Notes: generated by a model not told the origin, from the sequence alone. Positions 7,471-17,300 are shown, counted from the stretch's first letter. The stretch is 31,377 bases of DNA from Sedimentisphaerales bacterium (GCA_016928975.1 JAFGJR010000273.1:1-31377); one strand, 5' to 3'. Translations and numbers: made by a program.

Positions 7471-8247
7471 TCAGGGCCGAGTTGTCTGCGCCGCCGGCCT
7501 GGCCGCAATGCCCGCCGCCATGCTGCCGTGCCCATCGTAATCGACCGCTGTGGGCTCGTTGTCGTCGGTGAGGTCACGCCAATAGACACATCGGCCGGCC
7601 AGATCGGCGTGCGCGGCGTCCACACCATAGTCGATGAAACCGATGGTCGTGTTTGGGTCTCCATCGAAGCCGGTGGGGCCGCCCGCGAATCCGGGCTGCC
7701 ACACGGGCCGAACGCGACCCGTTCGGGTAGCCATGTCCATGTACGGCCGAAGCTGCCAGATCGGCTCCACCAACACGAGGGTCGGACCCATCACGGCCGG
7801 CAGAGCAGCGATCCGCTCTCGCGGAATTCGCGCGTTCCAACCATAGGAGACCGCTTTGAACAGGTACGTGATCTCACCTCCCAGGGCAAGGAAGTCATCG
7901 ATCTGCTGTTGTGTCACAGGCTGGTTGAAGACCAGCTCCACCTGGACGATCTGCGCCTCGACGGCAGCGATGGAGATGCCCCCCGATCCAGCGACCGCAC
8001 GTTCCAGCTCATCGTTGATGCGATTGCCGTCCTGATCGCTGGGATACGTCTCGCTGATCACCGGGGTCACTTGCGGCGGCTCAGGCGGATGCAGAACCGC
8101 GCCCCGGGCCAGGCCCGGCAGCAGCAATGCGCAGGGCAAGAGCAGGAATAACCACCTCCGAAATGCTCTTTTAGGTCTCCGTTTGCGTATGCGCGAGACT
8201 CTGGATGTGTGGATACGACGGGGGGTGAACAACGACAGTGGGGCCAT
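7471..8247 (-). CDS. Subtilisin-like secreted protease, N-terminal fragment (frameshifted gene)
   Basis: Starts at ATG 8247 behind an excellent AGGAGG six bases upstream. A long Arg-rich n-region (residues 10-31) leads into a hydrophobic signal segment (32-46) with likely cleavage after about residue 49. A prosequence-like region follows (VQVELVFNQPVTQQQIDDF), then catalytic Asp206 in GFIDYGVD (Tyr where Thr or Ser is usual) and catalytic His240 in DGHGSMAAGIA. The frame ends at TGA about 18 residues after His. In the other frame the protein goes on as GQAGGADNSALKY without a gap. One extra G between GCG and GCC (plus strand about 7501-7504) would rejoin both into a protein of about 1,040 residues. 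So this is one gene broken by a 1-base deletion, or by a sequencing error. Confidence 0.82.
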   Translation of the reverse strand: MAPLSLFTPRRIHTSRVSRIRKRRPKRAFRRWLFLLLPCALLLPGLARGAVLHPPEPPQVTPVISETYPSDQDGNRINDELERAVAGSGGISIAAVEAQIVQVELVFNQPVTQQQIDDFLALGGEITYLFKAVSYGWNARIPRERIAALPAVMGPTLVLVEPIWQLRPYMDMATRTGRVRPVWQPGFAGGPTGFDGDPNTTIGFIDYGVDAAHADLAGRCVYWRDLTDDNEPTAVDYDGHGSMAAGIAARPAAQTTRP

Positions 8248-8399
8248 TCTCTTCCTCCTTTCCCAGTGCGCACGAGGTCCTGGACCCAGCCATCAAAAGA
8301 ATCCAGACCTCCTGACCCAAATACGTATGCGGAACGATAGACAACATCTCACCGCAGTCCAACGCCCGCCCGAGCAACGTCTCCCGGGGGCACATCGTC

Positions 8400-8429
8400 A
8401 TCATATCGGGCGTTTCAGCATCCTGTCAA
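8400..8429 (-). promoter_or_regulatory. Near-consensus promoter of the minus-strand subtilase
   Basis: Minus-strand TTGACA (8429-8424), 18 bases, TATGAT (8405-8400). The start would be near 8393, giving a leader of about 146 bases. The leader can form an imperfect hairpin (AGGTCTGGA with TCCAGGACCT) ahead of the ribosome binding site. Confidence 0.65.
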
Positions 8430-8469
8430 GCGAAAACTGGACGCGACAATCTCTTTTTGCACGCCACTG

Positions 8470-8501
8470 AAAAACCGCGTTCTTTCGGCCGAAAACGCGG
8501 T
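8470..8501 (-). terminator. Minus-strand terminator-like hairpin upstream of the subtilase promoter
   Basis: On the minus strand ACCGCGTT (8501-8494) pairs with AACGCGGT (8481-8474), with an inner palindrome TTCGGCCGAA, and is followed by TTTT. It sits between the two divergent subtilases, upstream of the minus-strand promoter, so it may stop stray minus-strand transcription. The rest of 8248-8795 holds the two promoters and no gene that I could support. Confidence 0.5.
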
Positions 8502-8729
8502 ATCTCCAGCTTCCGACCGGCTGTCGCGACAGGTGCCAGAAGTTCCTGACAGTATCCCGGCGCCAGGGGATTCACCCTCCTCGGCCAGAATCAAGGCGAA
8601 TCGTGATGGCGACGCGACTACGCCTGCTCCATCCGCCCAGAACCGTGTAATCGCGCCAGAACCGCTCGGGCTCGGGACTGGTGCGCTGTTCAAAACGACG
8701 CATGTCCCTGCTTCGGGTGAACATCCGTG

Positions 8730-8758
8730 TTGACGAAGGGCCGGCGGCGGGGTAGAAT
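8730..8758 (+). promoter_or_regulatory. Promoter of the plus-strand subtilase
   Basis: TTGACG (8730-8735), 17 bases, TAGAAT (8753-8758). The start would be near 8765, 31 bases before the ATG. Confidence 0.65.
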
Positions 8759-8795
8759 AGACTGGCACGTGTGCTGAAAAAGGAGGACCCATCGA

Positions 8796-11700
8796 ATGAC
8801 TACCACGTGTCAGGCCCCAACACGTCCACTTGTTCTTATCGCTTGTCTCGCTTCGAGCGCTGCGCTGGCAGCGAATGAGACACGACTCGATCCCCATGGC
8901 GTGGCTGCCCAGGCGGAGCTCATCGCACGGCTGACTGTGGAGAGCCAGGCCTCCAAGAACGAGGCGATCCGCTGGGCACAGGTACACGGTTACCCGATCC
9001 GCTACGAGGACGACCGGCAGGTGTGCGAACTGATGGGCATCTGGCATGACCGGCCGGCATATTACGTGACGGAGAACGTCAACGCGGCAATCAGCACCGC
9101 CGCCGACAGGATCAGGAATCTGGAGCCGTGGCATCTCGATGGACAGGGCGTGATTCTGGGATTGTGGGATGAGTCCATCGCACGGGCCAGCCATCAGGAA
9201 TTCATGGACGTCGACGGCAAGCCGCGAGTCCGGGTCGGAGATGGGGGGACAGTATCGCCCCACACGACGCACGTGGCCGGGACGCTGGCCGCCGCCGGCA
9301 TCGATCCGGCCGCCATGGGGATGGCTCCCGCGGCCAGGGTTCAATCCTTCAACTGGAACTACGATTCGGCCAAAATGGCCTCCTGGGCGGCCTACGGGCC
9401 GGGACAGCCGAACACGATCTACATCTCGAACCACTCCTACGGCTACGTCGGCGGGTGGATTCACTTTGGCGACGACGACGTGACGGGGCACGTCGGCTGG
9501 CACTGGGCAGGCACGTGGGTGGGGGCCAAGTCGTATGACGACTGGTTCGGTGCATACCACGCGATCGCCCAACAATGGGATAACGTGGCATACGTCAACA
9601 CCTACTATCTGGCGTTCGCTGCAGCCGGGAACGACCGCACGGACAACCCGCCCCTGGGAGAGACGGTCTACTATTTCAAGAACAACTTCTGGTATTCCAT
9701 CGTCTATGACCTGAGCACATGCCCGCCCGGCGACGGCATGGCCAAAGGCGGCTACGACACCATCTGCGGGCCGGGAGTAGCGAAGAACATCATGACCGTC
9801 GGGGCCGTCAGCGATGCTGTCAAGGATGGCGCTCGCAGCCTGGTGGATGCGAACATGGCTAGCTTCAGCAGTTGGGGCCCGACGAACGACGGACGCATCA
9901 AACCCGACATCGTGTCCAACGGCATAGATCTTTACTCGGCCGACAGCGACGCCGACGACAGCTATGCCACGCATAGCGGCACCAGCATGGCCAGCCCCAG
10001 CGCCGCCGGCTCCGCGGCGTTGTTGGTGGACCTCTATCAACAGCTTTTCCCCGGCAAGAGCATGCGTTCCAGCTCGCTCAAGGGACTGATCATCCACACG
10101 GCGGATGATCTGGGCCGGCCGGGACCCGATTATCAGTTCGGCTGGGGCCTGATGAACGCGCGAGCCGCCGCCGAGCTGATCCAGAGACAATACGATGAGC
10201 TTCAGGGACGGTCCCCGGAGCTGGCGGGCAGTATGATCACGGAGGGCCGACTGAGCGCGATCTATCCTACGGATGTCAATCCGGACGACGAGTACTGCTT
10301 CTGGTCTGACGCGAATGAGCCCATCCGAGTCACCCTGTGCTGGACCGACCCGCCGGGGACCACGATCGGCGACTATGACAGTCCCACGCCCAGGCTGATC
10401 AACGACCTCGACGTGCGCGTCATTGGCCCGGATCGATTGACGACCTGCTATCCCTACATCCTGAGCCTGGCGGACCCCTGTGCCGTGGCAACCACGGGTG
10501 ACGACAAGCTGGACAACGTCGAGCAGGTCTACATCGGCACACCGGCTGAGGCTGGATTGTACAAGGTCCGGATCAGCTACAAAGGCACGTTATCGAGGGA
10601 CCAACAGTATTACTCGATCGTGTCGAGCAATCCGCTCTATGGGCAAAGCCCCCCGATTGCCGAGGACACGCCTGCGTACACCGACGTGGAGACAGCGACG
10701 ACGATCACGCTCAAAGCAACGGACGATGGGCTGCCCAAGGCGCCAGGCCGGCTGACGTACACGCTCGCCTCACTGCCACAGCATGGCTCGCTGACATATG
10801 CGACTGGCGCGCCGATCGCGGCGCCGGGCAGACTGGCCGACCACGCCAGACAGGTTGTATACAAGCCGCTCGCCGGCTACAGCGGCGAGGACGGCTTCTC
10901 CTTCTACGCCGATGACGGCGGTACAGCCCCCAGTGGGGGCCCCTCGAACGCGGCGAGGGTCTCCATCTCCATCACGAGTCTCGTGACGAGAGCATACCAG
11001 GTCCTTACGCGTGAGGACGACGCCTCGGTCCTTTCCTGGAGCAGGATTCAGACCACGGCCGACCCCCAACTGCGGGTGGGACAGTATATCTGCGGTATGC
11101 GGTTCCAGAACATCGACATTCCCCCCGGGGCGCAGATCACGGGGGCCTGTCTGAGAGTATATTGCCGCAAGGCCGCCGGGATGAAAGGGCTGATTCAGGC
11201 GGAAGCGACGAGCAATGCCGCAGATCTGACCGGCGCAGATCGAAACATCCTCGACATGCTCAGGACGCAGGCAACGGTCTCCTGGGACTGGACCGGTACG
11301 GAACCTGCGGACGCGTGGCGCAGCAGCCCTGACTGCGCCGCGGTCGTTCAAGAAGTCGTCGGCCGGCCGGACTGGAAGGCGGGCAACGCCATCGTCCTCC
11401 TTCTCTCCGGCACACCCACGGCACGTGACGACCTCATCTTCAGTGCCCGCGACTCTGGGACCGGCGTCGCCCCCAAGCTGGAAATCACCTACACGATGAC
11501 ATCCTCGGCAAGCGCGGACCCCGGGCGGAATGCTCCAACGGCCACGTCCGTAGAGATGTACGTGCCAGCGAATACGCCTGTACCGATCACGCTTGAGGCG
11601 AACGATGACGGCCTGCCAGGGGCACTCCAGTTCACGATCAGCTCGCCGCCGGTTCATGGCTCCCTCGCACTTGCCAACGGTACGCCCATCGACGAACCGA

Positions 11701-12605
11701 TGTCGCTGGTGGGCTCTGTGCGTCGCATCACGTACACCCCGAATGCGGATTTCACCGGTGACGACTCGTTTGCCTTTTGCGCCGACGACGGCGGCAGCGC
11801 ACCGACCGGTGGTAGATCGAATGCGGCCATCATTACGCTGAAGGTCCGCCACATGGTGACGCGGGAATACCAGGTGATCTCCCAGGAGGATGATGCCTAC
11901 GGGACTGACAATGCCACCGTGGCCGTGTCCGAAACCCTCCTGGTCGGGCAGCACAGCAACGCCATGCGGTTCAGGAACATCGACCTCCCGCAGGGCAGTG
12001 AGATCGTCGGCGCTCGCCTGAAGGTCTGCATGAATACGACCCATGTGAGCAAGCCTGTCATGGGAGTGCTGTATGCGCAGGCGGTCGCAGATGCCGGAGC
12101 TTTCGACGGGCCGGACCTGCGGATTCCTGCATTGCCGAGGACACAGGCCTCCGTCCCCTGGAATTGGGAGGCAGGCCGGACGTGGGGGCGCGAGGAGTAC
12201 CACCCCAGTCCTGAGCTGCGCACGGTCATCCAGGAAATCATCGACCGCGACGACTGGGCCGCAGGCAACGACATGGCCATCATCTATGCAGGAGACCCCG
12301 CCAGTGGCCAGGATCTCAAGTTCTTCGCATGCAGCAGCCCCTACTCAAACCGGGCGGCCAGACTCGAAGTCACGTGTGTTCCCAGGACCACGCAGGAAGT
12401 AATCCCGCCGCTCCTTGGCCAGCCGCCCAAGGCCAGAGACAGCCGCGTGGAAACGCTCGTGGGTGAACCGATCACGATCACGTTAGAAGCACCTTCTCTT
12501 CGCGGTGAAGTGAGAAGACCACCCACATCCAAGCAGGCGAAAGCCGTCGGTCGCGGCCGCCGTCAGGTGGTTGCGGCGGTGATGGCGGCGGTGCAGTCGG
12601 GGTAG
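8796..12605 (+). CDS. Secreted subtilisin-like protease with repeated Ig/beta-sandwich modules, 3' end disrupted
   Basis: ATG 8796 follows AAGGAGG nine bases upstream; a signal peptide (residues 1-26, ending SAALAA) starts the protein. The S8 triad is complete: Asp125 (LGLWDES), His156 (PHTTHVAG, Thr in place of the usual Gly) and Ser397 (SGTSMASP), with oxyanion Asn279 (AAAGND). A jelly-roll-like domain follows (about 470-615). Two copies of an Ig/cadherin-like module plus a beta-sandwich then occur: 618-728 with 730-905, and about 915-1025 with 1028-1205. A third Ig-like module begins (PITITLEA) but stops at residue 1232. The last 37 residues (from base 12492) are Arg/Ala-rich, unlike any module, and the final 43 bases lie antisense to the STAS gene. 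The 3' end therefore looks truncated by a rearrangement. It probably digests extracellular protein; the substrate is unknown. Confidence 0.85.
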   Translation: MTTTCQAPTRPLVLIACLASSAALAANETRLDPHGVAAQAELIARLTVESQASKNEAIRWAQVHGYPIRYEDDRQVCELMGIWHDRPAYYVTENVNAAISTAADRIRNLEPWHLDGQGVILGLWDESIARASHQEFMDVDGKPRVRVGDGGTVSPHTTHVAGTLAAAGIDPAAMGMAPAARVQSFNWNYDSAKMASWAAYGPGQPNTIYISNHSYGYVGGWIHFGDDDVTGHVGWHWAGTWVGAKSYDDWFGAYHAIAQQWDNVAYVNTYYLAFAAAGNDRTDNPPLGETVYYFKNNFWYSIVYDLSTCPPGDGMAKGGYDTICGPGVAKNIMTVGAVSDAVKDGARSLVDANMASFSSWGPTNDGRIKPDIVSNGIDLYSADSDADDSYATHSGTSMASPSAAGSAALLVDLYQQLFPGKSMRSSSLKGLIIHTADDLGRPGPDYQFGWGLMNARAAAELIQRQYDELQGRSPELAGSMITEGRLSAIYPTDVNPDDEYCFWSDANEPIRVTLCWTDPPGTTIGDYDSPTPRLINDLDVRVIGPDRLTTCYPYILSLADPCAVATTGDDKLDNVEQVYIGTPAEAGLYKVRISYKGTLSRDQQYYSIVSSNPLYGQSPPIAEDTPAYTDVETATTITLKATDDGLPKAPGRLTYTLASLPQHGSLTYATGAPIAAPGRLADHARQVVYKPLAGYSGEDGFSFYADDGGTAPSGGPSNAARVSISITSLVTRAYQVLTREDDASVLSWSRIQTTADPQLRVGQYICGMRFQNIDIPPGAQITGACLRVYCRKAAGMKGLIQAEATSNAADLTGADRNILDMLRTQATVSWDWTGTEPADAWRSSPDCAAVVQEVVGRPDWKAGNAIVLLLSGTPTARDDLIFSARDSGTGVAPKLEITYTMTSSASADPGRNAPTATSVEMYVPANTPVPITLEANDDGLPGALQFTISSPPVHGSLALANGTPIDEPMSLVGSVRRITYTPNADFTGDDSFAFCADDGGSAPTGGRSNAAIITLKVRHMVTREYQVISQEDDAYGTDNATVAVSETLLVGQHSNAMRFRNIDLPQGSEIVGARLKVCMNTTHVSKPVMGVLYAQAVADAGAFDGPDLRIPALPRTQASVPWNWEAGRTWGREEYHPSPELRTVIQEIIDRDDWAAGNDMAIIYAGDPASGQDLKFFACSSPYSNRAARLEVTCVPRTTQEVIPPLLGQPPKARDSRVETLVGEPITITLEAPSLRGEVRRPPTSKQAKAVGRGRRQVVAAVMAAVQSG

Positions 12606-12922
12606 AGGGTGAAGATTTGGTCGAGGTTGGTGATCCGGAAGACCCGTTCCAGTTGCGCGTTGAGGCCACAGACGGCGACCCGTTCCGGGCGGGGTTGCAG
12701 GCGGGCACGCCCCTCCAGCAGCAGTCCCAGGACCTGGGAGGAGAAGAACTTCACGCCGGTGAAGTCGAAGACCAGCCCATCCGGCTGGTCGGCCTCGATG
12801 TCCTGCCTCAGGCATGCCGATGCATTCGCGATTTCCTCTGTGTCGCAGATGCAACTGGTCGTGAAGCGGACGACCACTACGTTTGCTTCGTGACTGATCT
12901 CCAGGAGCTTCTTCATTTCCAT
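12563..12922 (-). CDS. STAS-domain protein (anti-sigma factor antagonist-like)
   Basis: A 119-residue single-domain protein. Two beta strands (ANVVVVRF) and the central DGLVFDFTGVKFFSSQVLGLLLEG match the STAS fold; the Ser pair in FFSSQ lies where SpoIIAA-type antagonists are phosphorylated. The C-terminal half (RVAVCGLNAQLERVFRITNLDQIFTLYPD) is the typical strand-helix ending. Such proteins bind a kinase/anti-sigma partner to free a sigma factor, but no HATPase-type anti-sigma kinase is in the window. It lies 446 bp after the ECF sigma gene in the same direction and has its own candidate promoter. Its 3' end overlaps the disturbed tail of the convergent subtilase by 43 bp. ATG 12922 was chosen; an ATG two codons later is equally possible. 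Confidence 0.85.
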   Translation of the reverse strand: MEMKKLLEISHEANVVVVRFTTSCICDTEEIANASACLRQDIEADQPDGLVFDFTGVKFFSSQVLGLLLEGRARLQPRPERVAVCGLNAQLERVFRITNLDQIFTLYPDCTAAITAATT

Positions 12923-12960
12923 AGCTGTCTAACCTGCCACCATGATCCCAATCAGCATGG

Positions 12961-12989
12961 ATTATGCCACAGGAACGACGCCGCGTCGA
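12961..12989 (-). promoter_or_regulatory. Candidate promoter of the STAS gene
   Basis: Minus-strand TCGACG (12989-12984), 17 bases, CATAAT (12966-12961); the start would be near 12954, about 32 bases before the ATG. The gap 12923-13368 otherwise holds only repeat-like sequence. Confidence 0.45.
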
Positions 12990-13129
12990 GGCTCTTTCTT
13001 CGTGACCCGAAGCACAATGCAGAATTATCGAGAAAAATGCGTTGCGCGAACGGCAGCCAGCGGCACTAATAGACGGTTGTGACATGAACGGGCGGACGCG
13101 TCCGACCCGATGCTTGTAAGCACGTGTCT

Positions 13130-13186
13130 GTAGGGGGCACCGCCCTGTGGCGATCCAAGCCATCAGGGCAGGCATGGGGACCTGCC
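13130..13186. repeat. Decayed copy of a GC-rich hairpin repeat
   Basis: GTAGGGGGCACCGCCC at 13130 and the hairpin GGCAGG/CCTGCC (13167-13172 and 13181-13186) recall the double hairpin at 251-295, in the same kind of place between genes. Similarity is partial and judged by eye. Confidence 0.35.
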
Positions 13187-13368
13187 GACTCGCCGAGGGG
13201 AACGGATGGATCCGTGTCCGGCACAGGAGATGCAGGTGAGCAGGAGGCTACACCTGCGAATCGATAGACGTGAACTGATCCTCCGAACTGCCCGTAGTGA
13301 CCAAGGCTGCGAGCCGACCACGCTCGCGGCCTTTGGTCCATTGAGGCCATCCGCGATTCCCGAACCGC

Positions 13369-14274
13369 TCAGCGATTCGTCAGGAAACCGGCGGTGGAGG
13401 TCAGGATGCGCTGGCAAAAGCGGGTGTGCTGCTCGCTGGTCTGCTGCTCCTGGAGGTCCTTGAAGCTCGCACGGCAGAAGTGACAGCCCATCGTCGTCAG
13501 GTGAAAATCGACGTAGTCGAACCACTCGGGGGACAGGGTTTCCAGTAGAAACGCGCCGAGGGTGCTGCGCTTGGGGCAGCTCAGACGCTGCGATTCCCAG
13601 ATGTCCGTCAGCAGGTCCTCAGAGTAGGCGATGGAGATGTCCTTGAGCGATTCATCCTCCGCCACCTCCCGACGGATCCGCTTGAGGCAGCGGTGCTTCA
13701 TCACGCGCACGGAGCCCTCATCGAGCTTCAGCAGCCGGGCGACATCGGTATTCGGCAGGTGACAATAAAACATCAGATCCGCCACCTTCAGATCGCGGAA
13801 CCTCTTGCTCTCCTGGTAGCCCTTGATCAGCCGGCGCAGAATCCCGGTCAGGGCCTGACGCAGCAACTGGAACTGCTCATCGTGACTGACGCACCAGCTC
13901 ACGCTCGGATCGGCGGACGCCACCCAGGCAAAAGAATCGGCGGGCCCGTCACTGGCGCCCGGACGACAGATGTCCTGGATCAGGCACACGGTCCTCGCCC
14001 ACCGGGTGCGGAAGCGATTGGCGATCTCGTTTCGCAGGATACTGAAGAGATAGGTTTCGAGGCTGGTCTCGACCTGGAGGTTGTTCACGACCTTGATGAA
14101 CGAGGTGAAGGTTTCCTGGACGATGTCCTCCGCATCGGCGTGCTGCGGGACGCGCGTCATGGTGAACCGCAAGAGCCGGCCCTGGTACTCATCCACCAGC
14201 CGGGCCCAGGCCTCTGCGTCTCCCCGCCGGATCGCCTCCAGCAGGCTTCTGTCATTGTGATGCGTATCGCCCAT
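13369..14274 (-). CDS. ECF-type RNA polymerase sigma factor with C-terminal zinc-finger-like tail
   Basis: Directs RNA polymerase to a target promoter set. Region 2 is clear (EYQGRLLRFTMTRVPQHADAE then DIVQETFTSFIKVV and the ILRNEIANRFR stretch). Region 4 holds a helix-turn-helix (FYCHLPNTDVARLLKLDEGS, VRVMKHRCLKRIRRE). After region 4 come about 100 further residues, not present in minimal ECF factors. They contain CPKRSTLGAFLLETLS and then DFHLTTMGCHFC, a C...H-x5-C-x2-C arrangement like the zinc-binding anti-sigma fold. Such a tail may regulate the factor internally. It follows the kinase gene by about 100 bp in the same direction. ATG 14274 was chosen; a GTG at 14292 adds six residues (MSCGCG). 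Neither has a strong ribosome binding site. Confidence 0.88.
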   Translation of the reverse strand: MGDTHHNDRSLLEAIRRGDAEAWARLVDEYQGRLLRFTMTRVPQHADAEDIVQETFTSFIKVVNNLQVETSLETYLFSILRNEIANRFRTRWARTVCLIQDICRPGASDGPADSFAWVASADPSVSWCVSHDEQFQLLRQALTGILRRLIKGYQESKRFRDLKVADLMFYCHLPNTDVARLLKLDEGSVRVMKHRCLKRIRREVAEDESLKDISIAYSEDLLTDIWESQRLSCPKRSTLGAFLLETLSPEWFDYVDFHLTTMGCHFCRASFKDLQEQQTSEQHTRFCQRILTSTAGFLTNR

Positions 14275-14342
14275 GCCACATCCACAACTCACGATTCACG
14301 ATTTGAGAAGCGGACGCCTCTATCTCGTCCGGTTGTGAGACA

Positions 14343-14361
14343 GCCTTCGCCACGCGAAGGC
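14343..14361. other. Perfect hairpin between kinase and sigma genes
   Basis: GCCTTCGC and GCGAAGGC with a 3-base loop sit between the kinase stop and the sigma start. There is no U-tract, so it is more likely an mRNA processing or stability element, or a small repeat, than a terminator. Confidence 0.45.
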
Positions 14362-14378
14362 GAATCGCAAATCACAGA

Positions 14379-17300
14379 CTACTCATCGGTCGGACCCAGG
14401 TACTGGTCCAGCCATTTTACGATCTCGCCGTAATACGGTTTGCGATACTCCCAGGGGATGCCATGCCCGCTGGGAAACAGGACGCGCTTCTTCTGCGACT
14501 CGGGCGTTCCCAGCAGATCAAAGAGCGGCTTCTGGGCCGTCTCGTACGGGAACACGGAGTCCTCCTTCCCATTGATCATAAGGATCGGGATCCCGACTCG
14601 CGGGGCGAAGTTGGCCGGATCGGAGGCGGGGTGCCTCGCACAGGCGCAAATGCCTGCGAGCAGGAAGATCCCGGTCTTGAACCGGGTCTCCACGGCAATC
14701 ACCAACGAGCCCATCTGGCCGCCCCAACCGAGTCCCACAAAGGCAAGCCTGTCTGTGTCGATATCGTCACGGGTTTCCAGATAATCGATGGTCCTGCCCA
14801 TATCCTGGGACGTCTGGACGTAGAGGTTCCTGCTGAGGATGCTGTCGGGCGGGTAGGAGGGCGTGTCGAGCCGGCGCTCGTAGGTTCCCTTGTAGAAGGG
14901 AACGACGACAGCTCTGCCGCTCCCGAGGATGGCGGTCATTTCGCCCTTGTACGCTCGCTCGTCCCAGGGGCTGTCGCGGGCCTCGTCCCCTGGGAACCAG
15001 AGGATCGCCTGGTACGGCGGCTTGCCCCGGCTGGGCAGATGGATATAGGCGATGACTCGCTCGTTTGGGTAGGCCGCATCGAACGTTACCCTTTCACGCC
15101 GGTACAGGTTGCGATCCTGACCGACGGACTCGACCCGCGAGTTCAACTCCGTCCGATCGTACTTGTACCAGGTGTTGATATAGGAGTCGAAGACCTCGTC
15201 AGCCACCGGCGCGAAGTGCGTCCAGTCACGGTGCCTGCGTTGCACGGGACGGAACGCCAGGTCCGGCACGTCCTGCCGGCCCTCCAGGTACATCGCGCAC
15301 CGTACGCCGTTGCCGGCGTCTCGGTCCCACGCGGAGCGAAGCTCGCCGGTCACGAACAGGTACTCATTGTCTCCATAGGAGCCTCCCAGGAGGCTGTGGG
15401 ACTCGCTCTGGCCTTCGACGGCATTGTAGCACCACTCCCGGACATTGCCCGCCGTGTCCAGCAGGCCGAACCGGCCCATGCCGGCATAGTGGCCAACCGG
15501 AGCCGGCGCTCCATCGAAGTTGCCGTAGCGGGCGATCCGGTACGGAGACTCGTCCACCCCGGCCGCAAAGAGCCAGTGAAAGATCGTCGGCAGGTCCTTG
15601 CCGCGAAAGCGCGCGTAGGCGGCGGCCTCGTGCCAGCTCAGGCCCCCCACCGGATAGTCGCTCTGGCGGGCCGGATACGTGCCGTGCTTCCAGGTGGCCG
15701 GGCCAGGCTGACCGGTCTGATCGCGGAACACCTCCACCGCCTGTGACCACGTGAGGACCTGGCCGTCCTTGACAAACGCCTCCTGCCAGAACTCTTGTCT
15801 CTCGTAGCCCCCTTTGTCCACGAACTCCTTGTATTGGCGATTCGTCACCTCGTACCTGTCGATCAGGAACGCCCCGGCGGCCGGTATGCTTCGCTCCCCG
15901 TGAAAGAGACTGTACTGCTCAAGGTCGGAGGAAGGAATCCACACCATATTCGCCGGGAAGTTGCCTTTCCTGTGCAGGGTGAATCCCATGTATCCCGTCG
16001 GAAGACGGGCCGGGTCCACCCACGGCGAGGGCAGGTCGTTGGATCGAACGACATCGAGAGTCGTGCACCCCGCTTTCTCGACTCGCCAGCGACACGCACC
16101 GAAGGGGATCTTGGCACGTTCGATGGGCGAACGACCCAGATAGATCCACCTGGGGCTCTTGTTGGGGTACTCGCCGATATGGATTCGAGCATCCGGTGGG
16201 CTGGTGACGATCATGTGTTCGCGTGACAATCGCGGCCAGCGGGCGATCAGCAAGGGGTCATTGGGGATCAGGTGCTCCGCCTTCTGTGCCAGAACGAACG
16301 CGCGGAAGTACTCCTTGTCCTCCATGAGCTGGTCGATTTGAGACATGGCGTGCTGTTGGGCCCACTGCATCCTGTAGTGTCGCCACGTGATCGTCGCGGC
16401 GAAGGTAGTAGCGACGACGATCCCCGCGGCAAGGATCACCGTCGCCGTACGGCGGAGAACGAATTTGACCAAGCGACCCGTCGCCCCGACGGGCCTGGCG
16501 ACGATGACGCGACCCTCCAGATAGCGACGCAGATCGTCGGCCATCTCGCCGGCGCTGTGGTAGCGCCGGTTCGCGTCCTTCTCCATGGCCTTGCAGCAGA
16601 TGGTCTCCAGGTCGACCGGAATGCGATGATCGATTTGTCGCGGTGCGCGTGGATCACGATTGAGGATTTGGCCGATGACCTGTTGCTGCGTGTCGCCGTC
16701 GAAGGGCGGCTCGAGCGTCAGCAGCTCATAGAACGTCACGCCCAGGGAGTAGATGTCGCTGCGGTGGTCCACCTTGTTGTGCTCGCCGGCGATCTGCTCG
16801 GGGCTCATGTATCGGGGCGTCCCGAGGAACGCGCCTGTGAGAGTCACCGCCTGTTCCTTGCAGATCCGGGCGATGCCGAAATCCAGTAGGACAAGCCGGC
16901 CGTCGCGGGAGAGGATGAGGTTCGAGGGTTTCACGTCCCGGTGGATGATGCCCTCTTCGTGGGCGTAGTGCAATGCGTCGGCGACTCCACCGATCAGCCG
17001 CGCCACGATGTTGAAATACTCGCCGGGCGACTTGCAGTCCCGCAGCAAGGAGGGCATGGCCGCTTTCCCATCGGTCTCAGCGTCGGCAGCGGCGCCGACA
17101 TCTTCGTCGCCGGCGGCTGCCGGCGAAACCGACCTGGCCCATCGGGTCTCGCGCAGGTCGGCGATGACCTCGTCGAGGTTCCACCCGTCGATCATCTCCA
17201 TGGCGAAATAACAGACGTTGCTCTCGGCACCCTCCGCGTAGACGGTGACAATACTGGGATGATGAAGCCTGGCAGCGGCGCGGGCCTCCCGACGGAAGCG

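Noticed and set aside
8415..10190. 591-codon minus-strand open frame opposite the plus-strand subtilase
   Set aside because: Antisense shadow in GC-rich DNA; no domain, no ribosome binding site, while the plus frame has the full S8 triad and repeated modules.
10770..12203. 477-codon minus-strand open frame
   Set aside because: Antisense to the Ig/sandwich repeats of the subtilase; His/Arg/Gly-rich composition typical of shadow frames.
12478..12708. Longer minus-strand frames extending past the STAS gene (12478-12708, 12483-13175)
   Set aside because: Different frame from the STAS protein, with no domain; shadows of it.
14463..15746. 427-codon plus-strand open frame
   Set aside because: Antisense to the FGE-like and hydrolase domains of the kinase fusion, which have recognisable motifs.
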